Positions 1-6,500 of a DNA stretch of 7,269 nucleotides are shown here, piece by piece. Made by a program: the position numbers and the translations under genes. The notes beneath the pieces are model-generated. The model was not told the origin of the DNA and did not search any database. It saw only the letters and a program-made list of their open reading frames with translations. Source of the stretch: Gammaproteobacteria bacterium (GTDB lineage: Bacteria; Pseudomonadota; Gammaproteobacteria; Pseudomonadales; JAUIKI01); NCBI GenBank assembly GCA_030430875.1, contig JAUIKI010000067.1:1-7269 (forward strand), read 5' to 3'. Position 1 is the first letter of the stretch. Each line of letters starts with the position of its first letter.

Positions 1-112
1 ATTCTTCAATTTCTATAAATCCATAAAGATCACTTTGATATAATTTGTTTGCGTAGATTTCAAAAACTTGGCCTTGATTGTAAAAGATAATGCGATAAAT
101 TTGTCTTGGCAT
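1..112 (-). CDS. DUF1820 family protein, N-terminal part (cut by window start)
   Basis: This is the first 37 codons of a minus-strand gene that starts with ATG at 112 and is still open at base 1. The translated start reads MPRQIYRIIFYNQGQVFEIY, followed by a segment ending QSDLYGFIEIEE. That fits what I remember of DUF1820 proteins: a short N-terminus, a 'YR(V/I)IF.NQG.VYEIYA' block, then 'SDLYGF(I/V)E.E'. The family is made of small proteins of roughly 100 residues, widespread in Gammaproteobacteria, with no established function that I know of. There is no earlier in-frame start close to the ATG. An AGGA on the minus strand (127-124) lies 11 nt upstream, a somewhat long spacing for a ribosome binding site. 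The gene is divergent from miaB. A candidate promoter at 253-226 would give it a leader of about 105 nt. Family assignment is by recalled motif similarity over 37 residues only. Confidence 0.78.
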   Translation of the reverse strand, partial: MPRQIYRIIFYNQGQVFEIYANKLYQSDLYGFIEIEE

Positions 113-225
113 AATTGATGAATTCCTGAAAATTAATGATTAAAGTTTTAGTTGTGATTGTTTTTCTAGTAGATTCAGTTATTAATGTCTCTATTGATTA
201 TGATCGCTCATAGTCGTGAGTTGTT

Positions 226-253
226 ATTTTATTCGGGTCTTGTTAATCGTCAA
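226..253 (-). promoter_or_regulatory. Predicted sigma70 promoter for the DUF1820 gene
   Basis: Read on the minus strand, TTGACG (253-248) is followed by a 16-bp spacer and TAAAAT (231-226). Each hexamer matches the sigma70 consensus at five of six positions. The start of transcription would fall near 219, leaving a leader of about 105 nt before the ATG at 112. The call is by motif only; in AT-rich DNA, single -10-like hexamers are common, but a paired match at good spacing is less so. Confidence 0.5.
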
Positions 254-276
254 TCGCTGTTTTGCGTAGGATATTT

Positions 277-305
277 TTAACATTTTGCTTTAAAAACGGT
301 ATTAT
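277..305 (+). promoter_or_regulatory. Predicted sigma70 promoter for miaB
   Basis: TTAACA (277-282), a 17-bp spacer and TATTAT (300-305) give five of six matches in each hexamer at the optimal spacing. Transcription would start near 312, about 50 nt before the miaB ATG at 364. It is back to back with the minus-strand promoter at 253-226, with only 23 bp between the two -35 elements, so the two genes may be regulated from one short shared region. No operator palindrome is obvious between them. Confidence 0.55.
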
Positions 306-363
306 ACCCGGTAATTGTACGATAGTCAGTGTTACATGAAAATTGAGTGTGAAACGAGAGTCT

Positions 364-1695
364 ATGGAATCTAAGAAAGTATATATTAAAACCCAGGGTT
401 GCCAGATGAATGAGTACGATTCAAAGCGTATGATTGATCTGCTGAAAAATCATCAGGGCTATGAGGTGACTGAAAATGCAGATGATGCTGATTTATTAGT
501 GTTAAATACCTGTTCAATTCGTGAAAAAGCCCAAGAAAAAGTGTTTCATCAATTGGGGCGCTGGCGAAAATTAAAAGTGGCCAAGCCTGATTTATTAATC
601 AGTGTTGGGGGTTGTGTGGCTAGCCAAGAAGGCAGCGCTATTTATCAACGTGCGCCTTATGTGGACGTGGTGTTTGGCCCGCAAACGCTACACCGTTTGC
701 CTGACATGCTTGATGCTGCCAAACGTGGAGAAAAAGCCGTTGTAGACATCAGTTTTCCTGAAATTGAAAAATTTGATTGTCTTCCTGAGCCGCAAGTCGA
801 TGGTCCAGAAGCGTTTGTTTCAATCATGGAAGGCTGCAGTAAATATTGCACATTTTGTGTTGTGCCGTATACGCGAGGAGAAGAGGTTAGCAGGCCTTTC
901 GATGATGTGATCGCAGAGATTGTGCATCTGGCAGAAAAAGGTGTGCGCGAAGTTAATTTACTGGGTCAAAATGTTAATGCGTATTATGGCAAAACCCATG
1001 ACGGTCAAGTGGTTGATTTGGCCTATTTGCTCACATTTGTCGCTGAAGTTCCTGGCATTGATCGTATCCGTTACACTACGTCTCATCCAGTTGAGTTTAG
1101 TGATCGTTTGATTGAAGCTTATGCAAATATTCCAGAGCTGGTTAGTCACCTACATTTGCCGGTGCAAAGTGGTTCAGATCGTATTTTAATGCAGATGAAG
1201 CGAGGCCATACTGCTTTGGAATATAAGTCAAAAATTCGCAAATTACGCAAAATTCGTCCTGGTATTTCCATTTCATCGGATTTTATCATCGGTTTTCCAG
1301 GCGAGACGGATGATGATTTCATGGCAACGATGAATTTAATCCAAGAAATTGGCTTTGATCATTCCTTTAGTTTTATCTACAGCCCAAGACCAGGTACGCC
1401 AGCAGCGAGCTTGCCTGATGAAGTGTCGATGGATGTCAAAAAACATCGCTTGTCTTTGTTGCAGCAGCGGATTTTACAACAGGCTCATGACATCAGTCGA
1501 AAAATGCATGGCACAGTGCAGCGCATTTTGATCAGTGGTGTTTCGTTGAAAGACCCAGGTGTGTTGCAAGGGCGGACTGAAAATAATCGGGTGGTCAATG
1601 TCAGTGGTTTGGATCAGTCAGCGATTGGCCAGTTTATTGATGTGGAAATCACCGAGGTCCTACCCAATTCACTGCGAGCCAAGCAAGTGCAGTAG
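364..1695 (+). CDS. miaB: tRNA-2-methylthio-N6-dimethylallyladenosine synthase MiaB
   Basis: MiaB is a cytoplasmic radical-SAM enzyme that adds a methylthio group to i6A at position 37 of tRNAs reading UNN codons, giving ms2i6A. Numbered from the ATG at 364, the protein has 443 residues. The N-terminal MTTase (UPF0004) domain carries the three ligands of the auxiliary 4Fe-4S cluster: C13 in the GCQMNEYDS motif, C50 in NTCSIRE and C84 in GGC. The radical-SAM CxxxCxxC motif is C158, C162 and C165, one residue offset from E. coli. Later blocks include HLPVQSGS and DFIIGFPGET, and a TRAM-type RNA-binding domain covers about residues 371-440. The open frame extends to a TTG at 343 and a GTG at 349. 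I chose ATG 364 because ESKKVYIKTQGCQMN matches the family N-terminus and a weak GAGAG lies at 356-360. The usual phoH/ybeY neighbours are absent downstream; the next gene is convergent. Confidence 0.97.
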   Translation: MESKKVYIKTQGCQMNEYDSKRMIDLLKNHQGYEVTENADDADLLVLNTCSIREKAQEKVFHQLGRWRKLKVAKPDLLISVGGCVASQEGSAIYQRAPYVDVVFGPQTLHRLPDMLDAAKRGEKAVVDISFPEIEKFDCLPEPQVDGPEAFVSIMEGCSKYCTFCVVPYTRGEEVSRPFDDVIAEIVHLAEKGVREVNLLGQNVNAYYGKTHDGQVVDLAYLLTFVAEVPGIDRIRYTTSHPVEFSDRLIEAYANIPELVSHLHLPVQSGSDRILMQMKRGHTALEYKSKIRKLRKIRPGISISSDFIIGFPGETDDDFMATMNLIQEIGFDHSFSFIYSPRPGTPAASLPDEVSMDVKKHRLSLLQQRILQQAHDISRKMHGTVQRILISGVSLKDPGVLQGRTENNRVVNVSGLDQSAIGQFIDVEITEVLPNSLRAKQVQ

Positions 1696-1746
1696 TTGGT
1701 TGAGTTGGGCAATAATTCGTTATTATCTGCATTTTTCATATCAGTT

Positions 1747-1768
1747 TGGAGCTTTTCTCCCATTTTTT
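1747..1768 (+). terminator. Probable Rho-independent terminator of miaB
   Basis: A short hairpin with stem GGAG (1748-1751), loop CTTTT and CTCC (1757-1760) can be extended by T1747-A1762 with C1761 bulged. It is followed directly by six T residues (1763-1768). It lies about 52 nt after the miaB stop, inside the convergent gap. The stem is short, so termination may be partial. On the other strand there is no T run, so it would not serve the kinase gene. The rest of the gap (1696-1846) holds an AT-only stem at 1711-1724 (AATAA, TTCG loop, TTATT) and a CTTTT/AAAAG inverted repeat at 1776-1789. No gene is evident. Confidence 0.45.
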
Positions 1769-1846
1769 GCACTGTCTTTTATCTAAAAGGTATCAATTAT
1801 CGTTACGTTATTCATTTGATTTGAGTTAGTTTTAAGAGGTTGTTCT

Positions 1847-4681
1847 TTAGGTGTTTTTATGCGAAAAGGAGGATAGTTTTTCACGTAGCTGACTTAAATT
1901 GATAGGTTTTGTTAAGTGGTCATCCATGCCAGAGGCTATGCTTTTTTCACGGTGTTCCTGCATTACATGTGCCGTTAATGCAATGATAGGTAAATGTGGA
2001 AGCTCGTTTGTTTGTTCAAAGGCTCTGATTTTTCGAGTGGCATCATAGCCGTTTAACTCAGGCATTTCACAGTCCATTAATATTATGTCAAATTCATTGT
2101 GCTTTTCTTTGACTAGTTGAACAGCTTTTTTGCCGTCGGGAACTAACTCTGACGTAGCACCTAATTTTTTCAGTAGGCTTTCAATGACAAGTTGATTGAT
2201 GGCATTATCTTCAGCGATTAATACTCGCATTGATTTAATGGGTTTTTCGCGCGAATAATTATTACCCAGTGTTTGTAATTCAGAGGTTTGGTTGCTCAAT
2301 AAATGGATAAGACCATCACAGAGTTGCTGATTGCTCATTGGCTTTTCAAGCGCTAATCCAATACCAATTTCTTTCAATACATCAGCTGTTGGAATTTGTT
2401 CGACGCCAGTGATAAGTAAAATGGGTGGCGATTTAATGGCAGGATTTTCTTGTATTTTCTGAGCGATATCTAACCCTTCAATGTCGGGTAAATGCATGTC
2501 TAAAATTAAAATATCAAATGAATTCTCGGCAGAGGCCAGTTCAGATAATCCTTCTTTTCCGGTATACGCAGCTTTAGACGTCATGCCCCAAGATGAGGTG
2601 ATTGTTTTGATAACTTGGCAGAAGGCAATGTGATCATCAATGATTAATAGTCGCTTGCCGACTAGTTGAGACTTATCTAGTACAGGTAGTGATAACTCAT
2701 GTTCTTTTGCTAGCTCAAAACTAGCTGTGAACCAAAATGTAGATCCATGACCCGGTGAGCTGTTAACGTTAATAGATCCATTCATCATTTTGACTAATTG
2801 GTGGGATATTGTTAATCCCAAGCCTGTGCCGCCAAAACGGCGCATGATTGAGTTGTCAGCTTGAGAGTAAGGTTGAAATAACAATGTCTGATCTTCTTGC
2901 GTGATGCCAACTCCCGTGTCTTTAACAGCAAATTGTAGATGGATGTTGTCATCCAGTGCTGTTTTATCTAGCGAGACAGTAATTAATATTTCACCATGCT
3001 CAGTGAATTTAAAAGCATTGCTTAGTAAGTTTAATAATATTTGTCGTAAGCGAGTGGGGTCACCTTTTAAAGCGATGGGCACATCAGGATTTAAGTTGAC
3101 CATGAGAGGAAGCTGTTTATCCCGTGCCGTAATAGCAAAGACAGCAGCGCATTCATTTAATAAAGCATCTAAGTTAAAGGGGATGTTCTCTAATTGCATT
3201 TTTCCGGCTTCAATTTTAGCGTGATCAAGAATGTCGTTGATCACGCTTAATAATGCTTTGCCGGAACCAAAAATAACATCAGCATAATGTTTTTGTAAAG
3301 GCTGCAGTTGTGATGTGCGTAATAATTCTGCCATGCCTAATACACCATTCATGGGTGTTCTAATTTCATGGCTCATTTTAGCTAAGAAATTACTTTTCGC
3401 TTCAGATAATTTTTTGGCTTCTTTCGCTTCTTGTTCAGATTGAAACTTCTCTTGTTTTAATAGATTGATTCTATCAGCTAAAGCAAATGACAATAGAATA
3501 GCCTCGAGACAACTGCCAATTTGAAAGCTCCACTGAATAAAAATATTGAATTTAATGATGCCAAAGTTGGCAAGTGGAAATGTTATTGCGCTTGCCATCA
3601 ACAAGATCCAGCTCAATAAAAAATATCGGGCGGGTTTGTAGCCTTGGAGTAATCGAATGACACCTAAACTAATCATTGAGAAAACAACAATGAGAACAAA
3701 AATCGGAATCAGTATCAGCACCCAAGTAGGTCCGAATAAAATAATTGAGAGTAGAATGGCTAGTAACGCAAATACGGTGGATTTAAGTACATAATCAAAC
3801 TTTTTGACTGAATATTTGGAGTGAAAAAATGCCCGTCCAAATTGCATCGCAAAAAGTAGGCTGGTTGTTGCTGCAATCCCTCTCGCACTTTTATTAAATT
3901 CAATATTATCCAGTAAGAACTGTTGCGATACGCCATAGCTTGCCATGTGAAAAAGCATTGCTGAGAAAATAAAAGAAACGTAATAAATATACGTAGTATC
4001 ACGAAACGCTGAGTATAAGAATAAATTGTATAACATTAGGCTAAATAGCGAGCCTATGATAATCCCTAATATTAGTTTTGTTATTTTTGCCTGGTAGGTG
4101 TGTTCTTGAGGTGTTCTTATAGAAATAGGAGCTGCTAAAGGGTTATGTGATTGTAATCTGAAATAGTAGGTTTGAGAGGATTGGGCTGCTAAAGTAATTG
4201 GAAAGATGTAAAAGCCATCTCTAATTGGTCTGCTACTAAAAGGATAGGCTGTTCCTGTCGTAATGCTATTTAACTGATTTAATTGGTCTTTGTAGAGAAA
4301 ATTAACGTACTCTATTGGAGAATTATTTAATTCAACCATCAAATCTTGTGCTTGATCTAATGGATTAGTAATAGTGAAGCGCATCCATATGGCTCCTTTC
4401 GGGTAGCCAAAATTAGGCGAGCGCAGTGTTAGGAGTGTAAATTGATCATCATATTGGCCTGATGCTATTTCCTCAGCTGAGTAGTTGGCGCTATCATCAT
4501 GCATTACGTAAGCGCGATTTTCAAGATAGTAAACATTGGTGTTTTTATCTAGCACTATTGTTTCAGTGGCATTGGTTTGGCCGCAAGGGCATGCTAGTAG
4601 AAAAAAACAAACTACCCATCGTATGTATATTGTAAGTTGGTGTAGGGTTGTATTAGTTTTTTTCACGCAAATCAAAACCAT
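1847..4681 (-). CDS. 7TM-DISM hybrid sensor histidine kinase with two receiver domains
   Basis: This is an inner-membrane hybrid kinase of 944 residues. In order it shows: a hydrophobic signal segment (about 20-38); a periplasmic beta-rich domain resembling 7TMR-DISMED2 (about 40-190), which in this family is thought to bind small ligands such as carbohydrates; seven membrane helices (about 201-400); a charged linker, probably coiled coil (401-430); HisKA with phospho-acceptor H438 in MSHEIRTP; and a HATPase with N555, DTGVGI (588-593) and GGTGLGL (617-623). Receiver 1 follows (D682/D683, phospho-acceptor D728, T758, K780), then receiver 2 (E824/D825, D870, T903, K925). All catalytic residues look intact. 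There is no Hpt domain and no adjacent response regulator, so phosphotransfer must go through partners elsewhere. ATG 4681 is the longest start; I see no clear Shine-Dalgarno, and a GTG five codons later is an alternative. The ligand is unknown. The gene is convergent with miaB and 362 bp downstream of pabB. Confidence 0.93.
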   Translation of the reverse strand: MVLICVKKTNTTLHQLTIYIRWVVCFFLLACPCGQTNATETIVLDKNTNVYYLENRAYVMHDDSANYSAEEIASGQYDDQFTLLTLRSPNFGYPKGAIWMRFTITNPLDQAQDLMVELNNSPIEYVNFLYKDQLNQLNSITTGTAYPFSSRPIRDGFYIFPITLAAQSSQTYYFRLQSHNPLAAPISIRTPQEHTYQAKITKLILGIIIGSLFSLMLYNLFLYSAFRDTTYIYYVSFIFSAMLFHMASYGVSQQFLLDNIEFNKSARGIAATTSLLFAMQFGRAFFHSKYSVKKFDYVLKSTVFALLAILLSIILFGPTWVLILIPIFVLIVVFSMISLGVIRLLQGYKPARYFLLSWILLMASAITFPLANFGIIKFNIFIQWSFQIGSCLEAILLSFALADRINLLKQEKFQSEQEAKEAKKLSEAKSNFLAKMSHEIRTPMNGVLGMAELLRTSQLQPLQKHYADVIFGSGKALLSVINDILDHAKIEAGKMQLENIPFNLDALLNECAAVFAITARDKQLPLMVNLNPDVPIALKGDPTRLRQILLNLLSNAFKFTEHGEILITVSLDKTALDDNIHLQFAVKDTGVGITQEDQTLLFQPYSQADNSIMRRFGGTGLGLTISHQLVKMMNGSINVNSSPGHGSTFWFTASFELAKEHELSLPVLDKSQLVGKRLLIIDDHIAFCQVIKTITSSWGMTSKAAYTGKEGLSELASAENSFDILILDMHLPDIEGLDIAQKIQENPAIKSPPILLITGVEQIPTADVLKEIGIGLALEKPMSNQQLCDGLIHLLSNQTSELQTLGNNYSREKPIKSMRVLIAEDNAINQLVIESLLKKLGATSELVPDGKKAVQLVKEKHNEFDIILMDCEMPELNGYDATRKIRAFEQTNELPHLPIIALTAHVMQEHREKSIASGMDDHLTKPINLSQLREKLSSFSHKNT

Positions 4682-4723
4682 GATAATAATTACAGGTAAT
4701 ATATCTCATTTTTTCTCAGTTAT

Positions 4724-4821
4724 TTGATCTTAATATGAAATTGATCTTATAGTTAAAGTATATGTCATTAGTGCCAGTTTACTATTATTAAGAAAGTGAA
4801 CTATTTTTCATTAAAGATCAA
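4724..4821. repeat. TTGATCTTA motif: two direct copies and one inverted copy
   Basis: TTGATCTTA occurs at 4724-4732 and again at 4741-4749, 17 bp apart. An inverted near-copy (AAAGATCAA, eight of nine matches) lies at 4813-4821. The repeats are 43 to 140 bp upstream of the kinase ATG, where operator sites would be expected. The two direct copies also overlap sequences that could act as promoter elements: TTGATC (4724-4729), 18 bp, TATAGT (4748-4753) on the plus strand. No binding protein is implied by the sequence, and in AT-rich DNA this could be chance. Confidence 0.35.
4776..4808 (+). terminator. Hairpin with T run on the plus strand (possible terminator or operator)
   Basis: AGTTTACT (4776-4783) can pair with AGTGAACT (4795-4802) over eight base pairs, one of them U-G, around an 11-nt loop. 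A and five T residues follow (4803-4808). The single mismatch is a U-G pair only in plus-strand RNA; in minus-strand RNA it becomes A-C, so the structure fits a plus-strand transcript better. No plus-strand gene lies upstream in this gap, so it would terminate either a short RNA starting near 4760 or antisense transcription. Read as DNA, it is an imperfect 27-bp inverted repeat in the kinase's upstream region. Confidence 0.35.
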
Positions 4822-4965
4822 ATGGATAGTGGTGTTTTGGTCTGTTATATGATGGTTTGTTAGATAGAGTTGGTATGATTTCTAGGTGAAATAGTAATAA
4901 ACGCAAATGCGATGTAAGATCTATTGCTTGTATCTTTTATGAAAATGATGGGAGATAGAAGGTGT

Positions 4966-4988
4966 TAGCGGGTTTTAGGCTATTTTTT
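4966..4988 (+). terminator. Weak terminator-like hairpin, plus strand
   Basis: TAGC (4966-4969) and GCTA (4979-4982) form a 4-bp stem around a 9-nt loop, followed at once by six T residues (4983-4988). The stem is short and no plus-strand gene precedes it, so this is a low-confidence call, noted because it is the second such plus-strand element in a gap between two minus-strand genes. Confidence 0.18.
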
Positions 4989-5043
4989 GGTATTTTTCGA
5001 CTGATATGATAGAAAGATTTTTAGCTGGTTTTTCTCGAGTGCT

Positions 5044-6420
5044 TTAATTTCGTCTGGTATGGTGGTTTTGCAGCGCTTGTAAAAAGATAGTAATTTTATC
5101 TTGAATTTCGTTGTGTTCTGCTTGGCAATCTGAGTCAGAAACAATACCGCTGCCTCCCCAGAAATGAATCTGGCTTTGATCGCAAGCTGCGGTGCGAATG
5201 GCGATGTTACTATCCATCCGTCCGTGATAGCTAATCATGCAAATGCTGCCACAGAAAATGCTTCGTTGATGAGGTTCAAGTGATTGAATCATTTTGATGG
5301 CATTTGTTTTGGGAGCGCCAGTGATGGAGCCGCCTGGAAAACAGGCTTTTAGGATGTCGATTGGAGAGAGAGTTGGCTGTTTGATACCAGTTATTTGGCT
5401 GACAAGATGGTGTACATTGGGAAAAGTTTCTAGTTTGAATAAATCATTGGCTTTCACTGATCCTGGAAGACATACTTTGCTTAAATCATTGCGTAGCAAA
5501 TCAACAATCATCAGATTTTCAGCGCGATCTTTGGGGCTGGTTACTAAGTCTTTGGCAAGTTGTTGATCTTCTGTTGAATCAGGGCTTCGTCGTCGAGTGC
5601 CTTTGATCGGTTTTGTGGTGATTAAGTCATGATTGATTTGCAGAAACTGTTCCGGTGAAAAAGATAAAATCGCTTTATTTTCAGGGAGTGATATGAAGCT
5701 TGAAAATGGGCTAGGGCAAGCTTTTCTTAATGTTTTGTAGGCCGTCCATGGATCACCTGAATAGTTGGCGCTGAATTGTTGGCTTAAGTTGATTTGATAA
5801 AATTCACCTGCTTTCAAGCCTTCTTTTATGCGTTTAAATTTTTCTAGATAGGATTGGTTATCATAGTTGGGTTCGAATTCTGATGTAAGTTGAAAGGGTT
5901 TAGTTGGGTTGGTTGATGTATTAAGCAAGTCAGTGATTTGTGATAAACGATGTTGAGCGTCAGTTTCACGGGAGATAAAAATGGTTTCTTTGCGCTGATG
6001 GTCATTGATGATGGCCCAGTGATAGTCACCAAAATGAAGTATGGGGATATCAATCGTTGTTTGTTGGGTTTTTGGTAGTTTTTCCAGCAAATAGACCGAT
6101 TCGTAGCTGAAAAAACCAATCAAACCACCTTGAAAAGGTAAGTTGCACGATGAGCTGAGTTGGTTTTTTTGGTAGATATCATTAAGAAACTCAAAAGGAT
6201 TACTCTCAAATTCTTGGATTCCTGATTTTTTTTGGTAAGCGACATGGTTGTTCTTGATATAGGTTATGCTCGCAGGGTCAGCTGTAATGATGTCGTAGCG
6301 GCTTGATTTGTTTGGGTGGCAGCTATCAAGTAGTATTGGATAAGGCAGATGATGAATTCGGTTAAAGATTTCAGTGGGGTCAGGTTGATATAAAAGCTTT
6401 TCAATGACACACTTGTTCAT
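5044..6420 (-). CDS. pabB: Aminodeoxychorismate synthase component I (PabB)
   Basis: PabB is the chorismate-binding subunit that, with the glutamine amidotransferase PabA, converts chorismate to 4-amino-4-deoxychorismate, the precursor of p-aminobenzoate and folate. The protein has 458 residues, close to E. coli PabB (453). The N-terminal half is the anthranilate-synthase-I N-terminal fold (LLDS near 31, RYDI at 41). The C-terminal half is the chorismate-binding domain. PIKGT (271-275) carries K273, matching the catalytic lysine of PabB; TrpE has alanine there, which is why I call PabB and not TrpE. Further motifs are ENLMIVDLLRND (301-312), FPGGSITGAPK (361-371), and E435/E438 as likely Mg ligands. 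No amidotransferase is fused, and no pabA or pabC is visible nearby. ATG 6420 is the furthest upstream start, since an in-frame TAG lies 15 nt before it, and there is no Shine-Dalgarno (the leader ends TCTTCCCT). The gene is divergent from the GAPDH-like gene at 6501. Confidence 0.95.
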   Translation of the reverse strand: MNKCVIEKLLYQPDPTEIFNRIHHLPYPILLDSCHPNKSSRYDIITADPASITYIKNNHVAYQKKSGIQEFESNPFEFLNDIYQKNQLSSSCNLPFQGGLIGFFSYESVYLLEKLPKTQQTTIDIPILHFGDYHWAIINDHQRKETIFISRETDAQHRLSQITDLLNTSTNPTKPFQLTSEFEPNYDNQSYLEKFKRIKEGLKAGEFYQINLSQQFSANYSGDPWTAYKTLRKACPSPFSSFISLPENKAILSFSPEQFLQINHDLITTKPIKGTRRRSPDSTEDQQLAKDLVTSPKDRAENLMIVDLLRNDLSKVCLPGSVKANDLFKLETFPNVHHLVSQITGIKQPTLSPIDILKACFPGGSITGAPKTNAIKMIQSLEPHQRSIFCGSICMISYHGRMDSNIAIRTAACDQSQIHFWGGSGIVSDSDCQAEHNEIQDKITIFLQALQNHHTRRN

Positions 6421-6440
6421 AGGGAAGATGTACTATAATA
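6413..6440. promoter_or_regulatory. Overlapping divergent -10 elements between pabB and the GAPDH-like gene
   Basis: On the plus strand a perfect TATAAT lies at 6434-6439. The best -35 is TTGTTC (6413-6418), only 15 bp away and partly inside pabB. It would give a leader of about 55 nt for the gene at 6501. On the minus strand the same bases read TATTAT (6440-6435) or TATAGT (6437-6432), with no good -35. From those, transcription would start within about 5-8 nt of the pabB ATG. The two elements share base pairs, so polymerase could occupy only one direction at a time. Confidence 0.45.
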
Positions 6441-6500
6441 ATGAAATTTGAAATGCTGTTTGTCTTGTAGAAAGCAAAAATAACCTTTAAGGAAATCGCC

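Larger units (their letters stand above)
4682..5043. other. 362-bp gap between pabB and the hybrid kinase; no gene supported
   Basis: This stretch lies downstream of pabB and upstream of the kinase, both on the minus strand, and must hold the kinase promoter unless the two are co-transcribed. No reading frame here has a plausible start, ribosome site and useful length. The longest thing I noticed is a 13-codon frame at 4822. The visible structure is a repeated TTGATCTTA motif (4724-4821), a hairpin with a T run at 4776-4808, a second weak one at 4966-4988, and a CGCAAATGCG inverted repeat (4902-4911). I could not find a convincing paired -35/-10 for the kinase on the minus strand, nor a GC-rich terminator for pabB. 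The region is very AT-rich. It could contain a small RNA, or be a regulatory region, or be gene debris. Confidence 0.5.

Noticed and set aside
343..363. TTG 343 or GTG 349 as the miaB start
   Set aside because: They add residues that do not fit the family N-terminus. ATG 364 aligns with the E. coli start within one residue.
1559..1786. 75-codon plus-strand frame past the end of miaB
   Set aside because: It mostly overlaps the miaB TRAM-domain coding region in another frame. The hydrophobic tail comes from T-rich terminator sequence.
2901..3224. 107-codon plus-strand frame inside the kinase gene
   Set aside because: It lies antisense to the HisKA/HATPase coding region, shows no recognisable motif and no good ribosome site. 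The opposite strand is clearly coding with conserved kinase residues.
4536..4727. 63-codon plus-strand frame over the kinase 5' end
   Set aside because: Most of it is antisense to the kinase signal segment, and the remainder is low-complexity intergenic sequence. No ribosome site was seen.
4760..4777. TGGCAC on the minus strand, like the -24 part of a sigma54 promoter for the kinase
   Set aside because: The matching -12 GC element at the required spacing is missing, so the sigma54 pattern does not hold.
4822..4863. 13-codon plus-strand frame in the gap
   Set aside because: Too short, with no ribosome site and no recognisable peptide.
5294..5566. 90-codon plus-strand frame within pabB
   Set aside because: It is the antisense shadow of the conserved chorismate-binding region and has no family resemblance.
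5044..6420. Reading the chorismate-binding enzyme as TrpE (anthranilate synthase I)
   Set aside because: The PIKGT motif with lysine is the PabB signature, and no trp genes are nearby.
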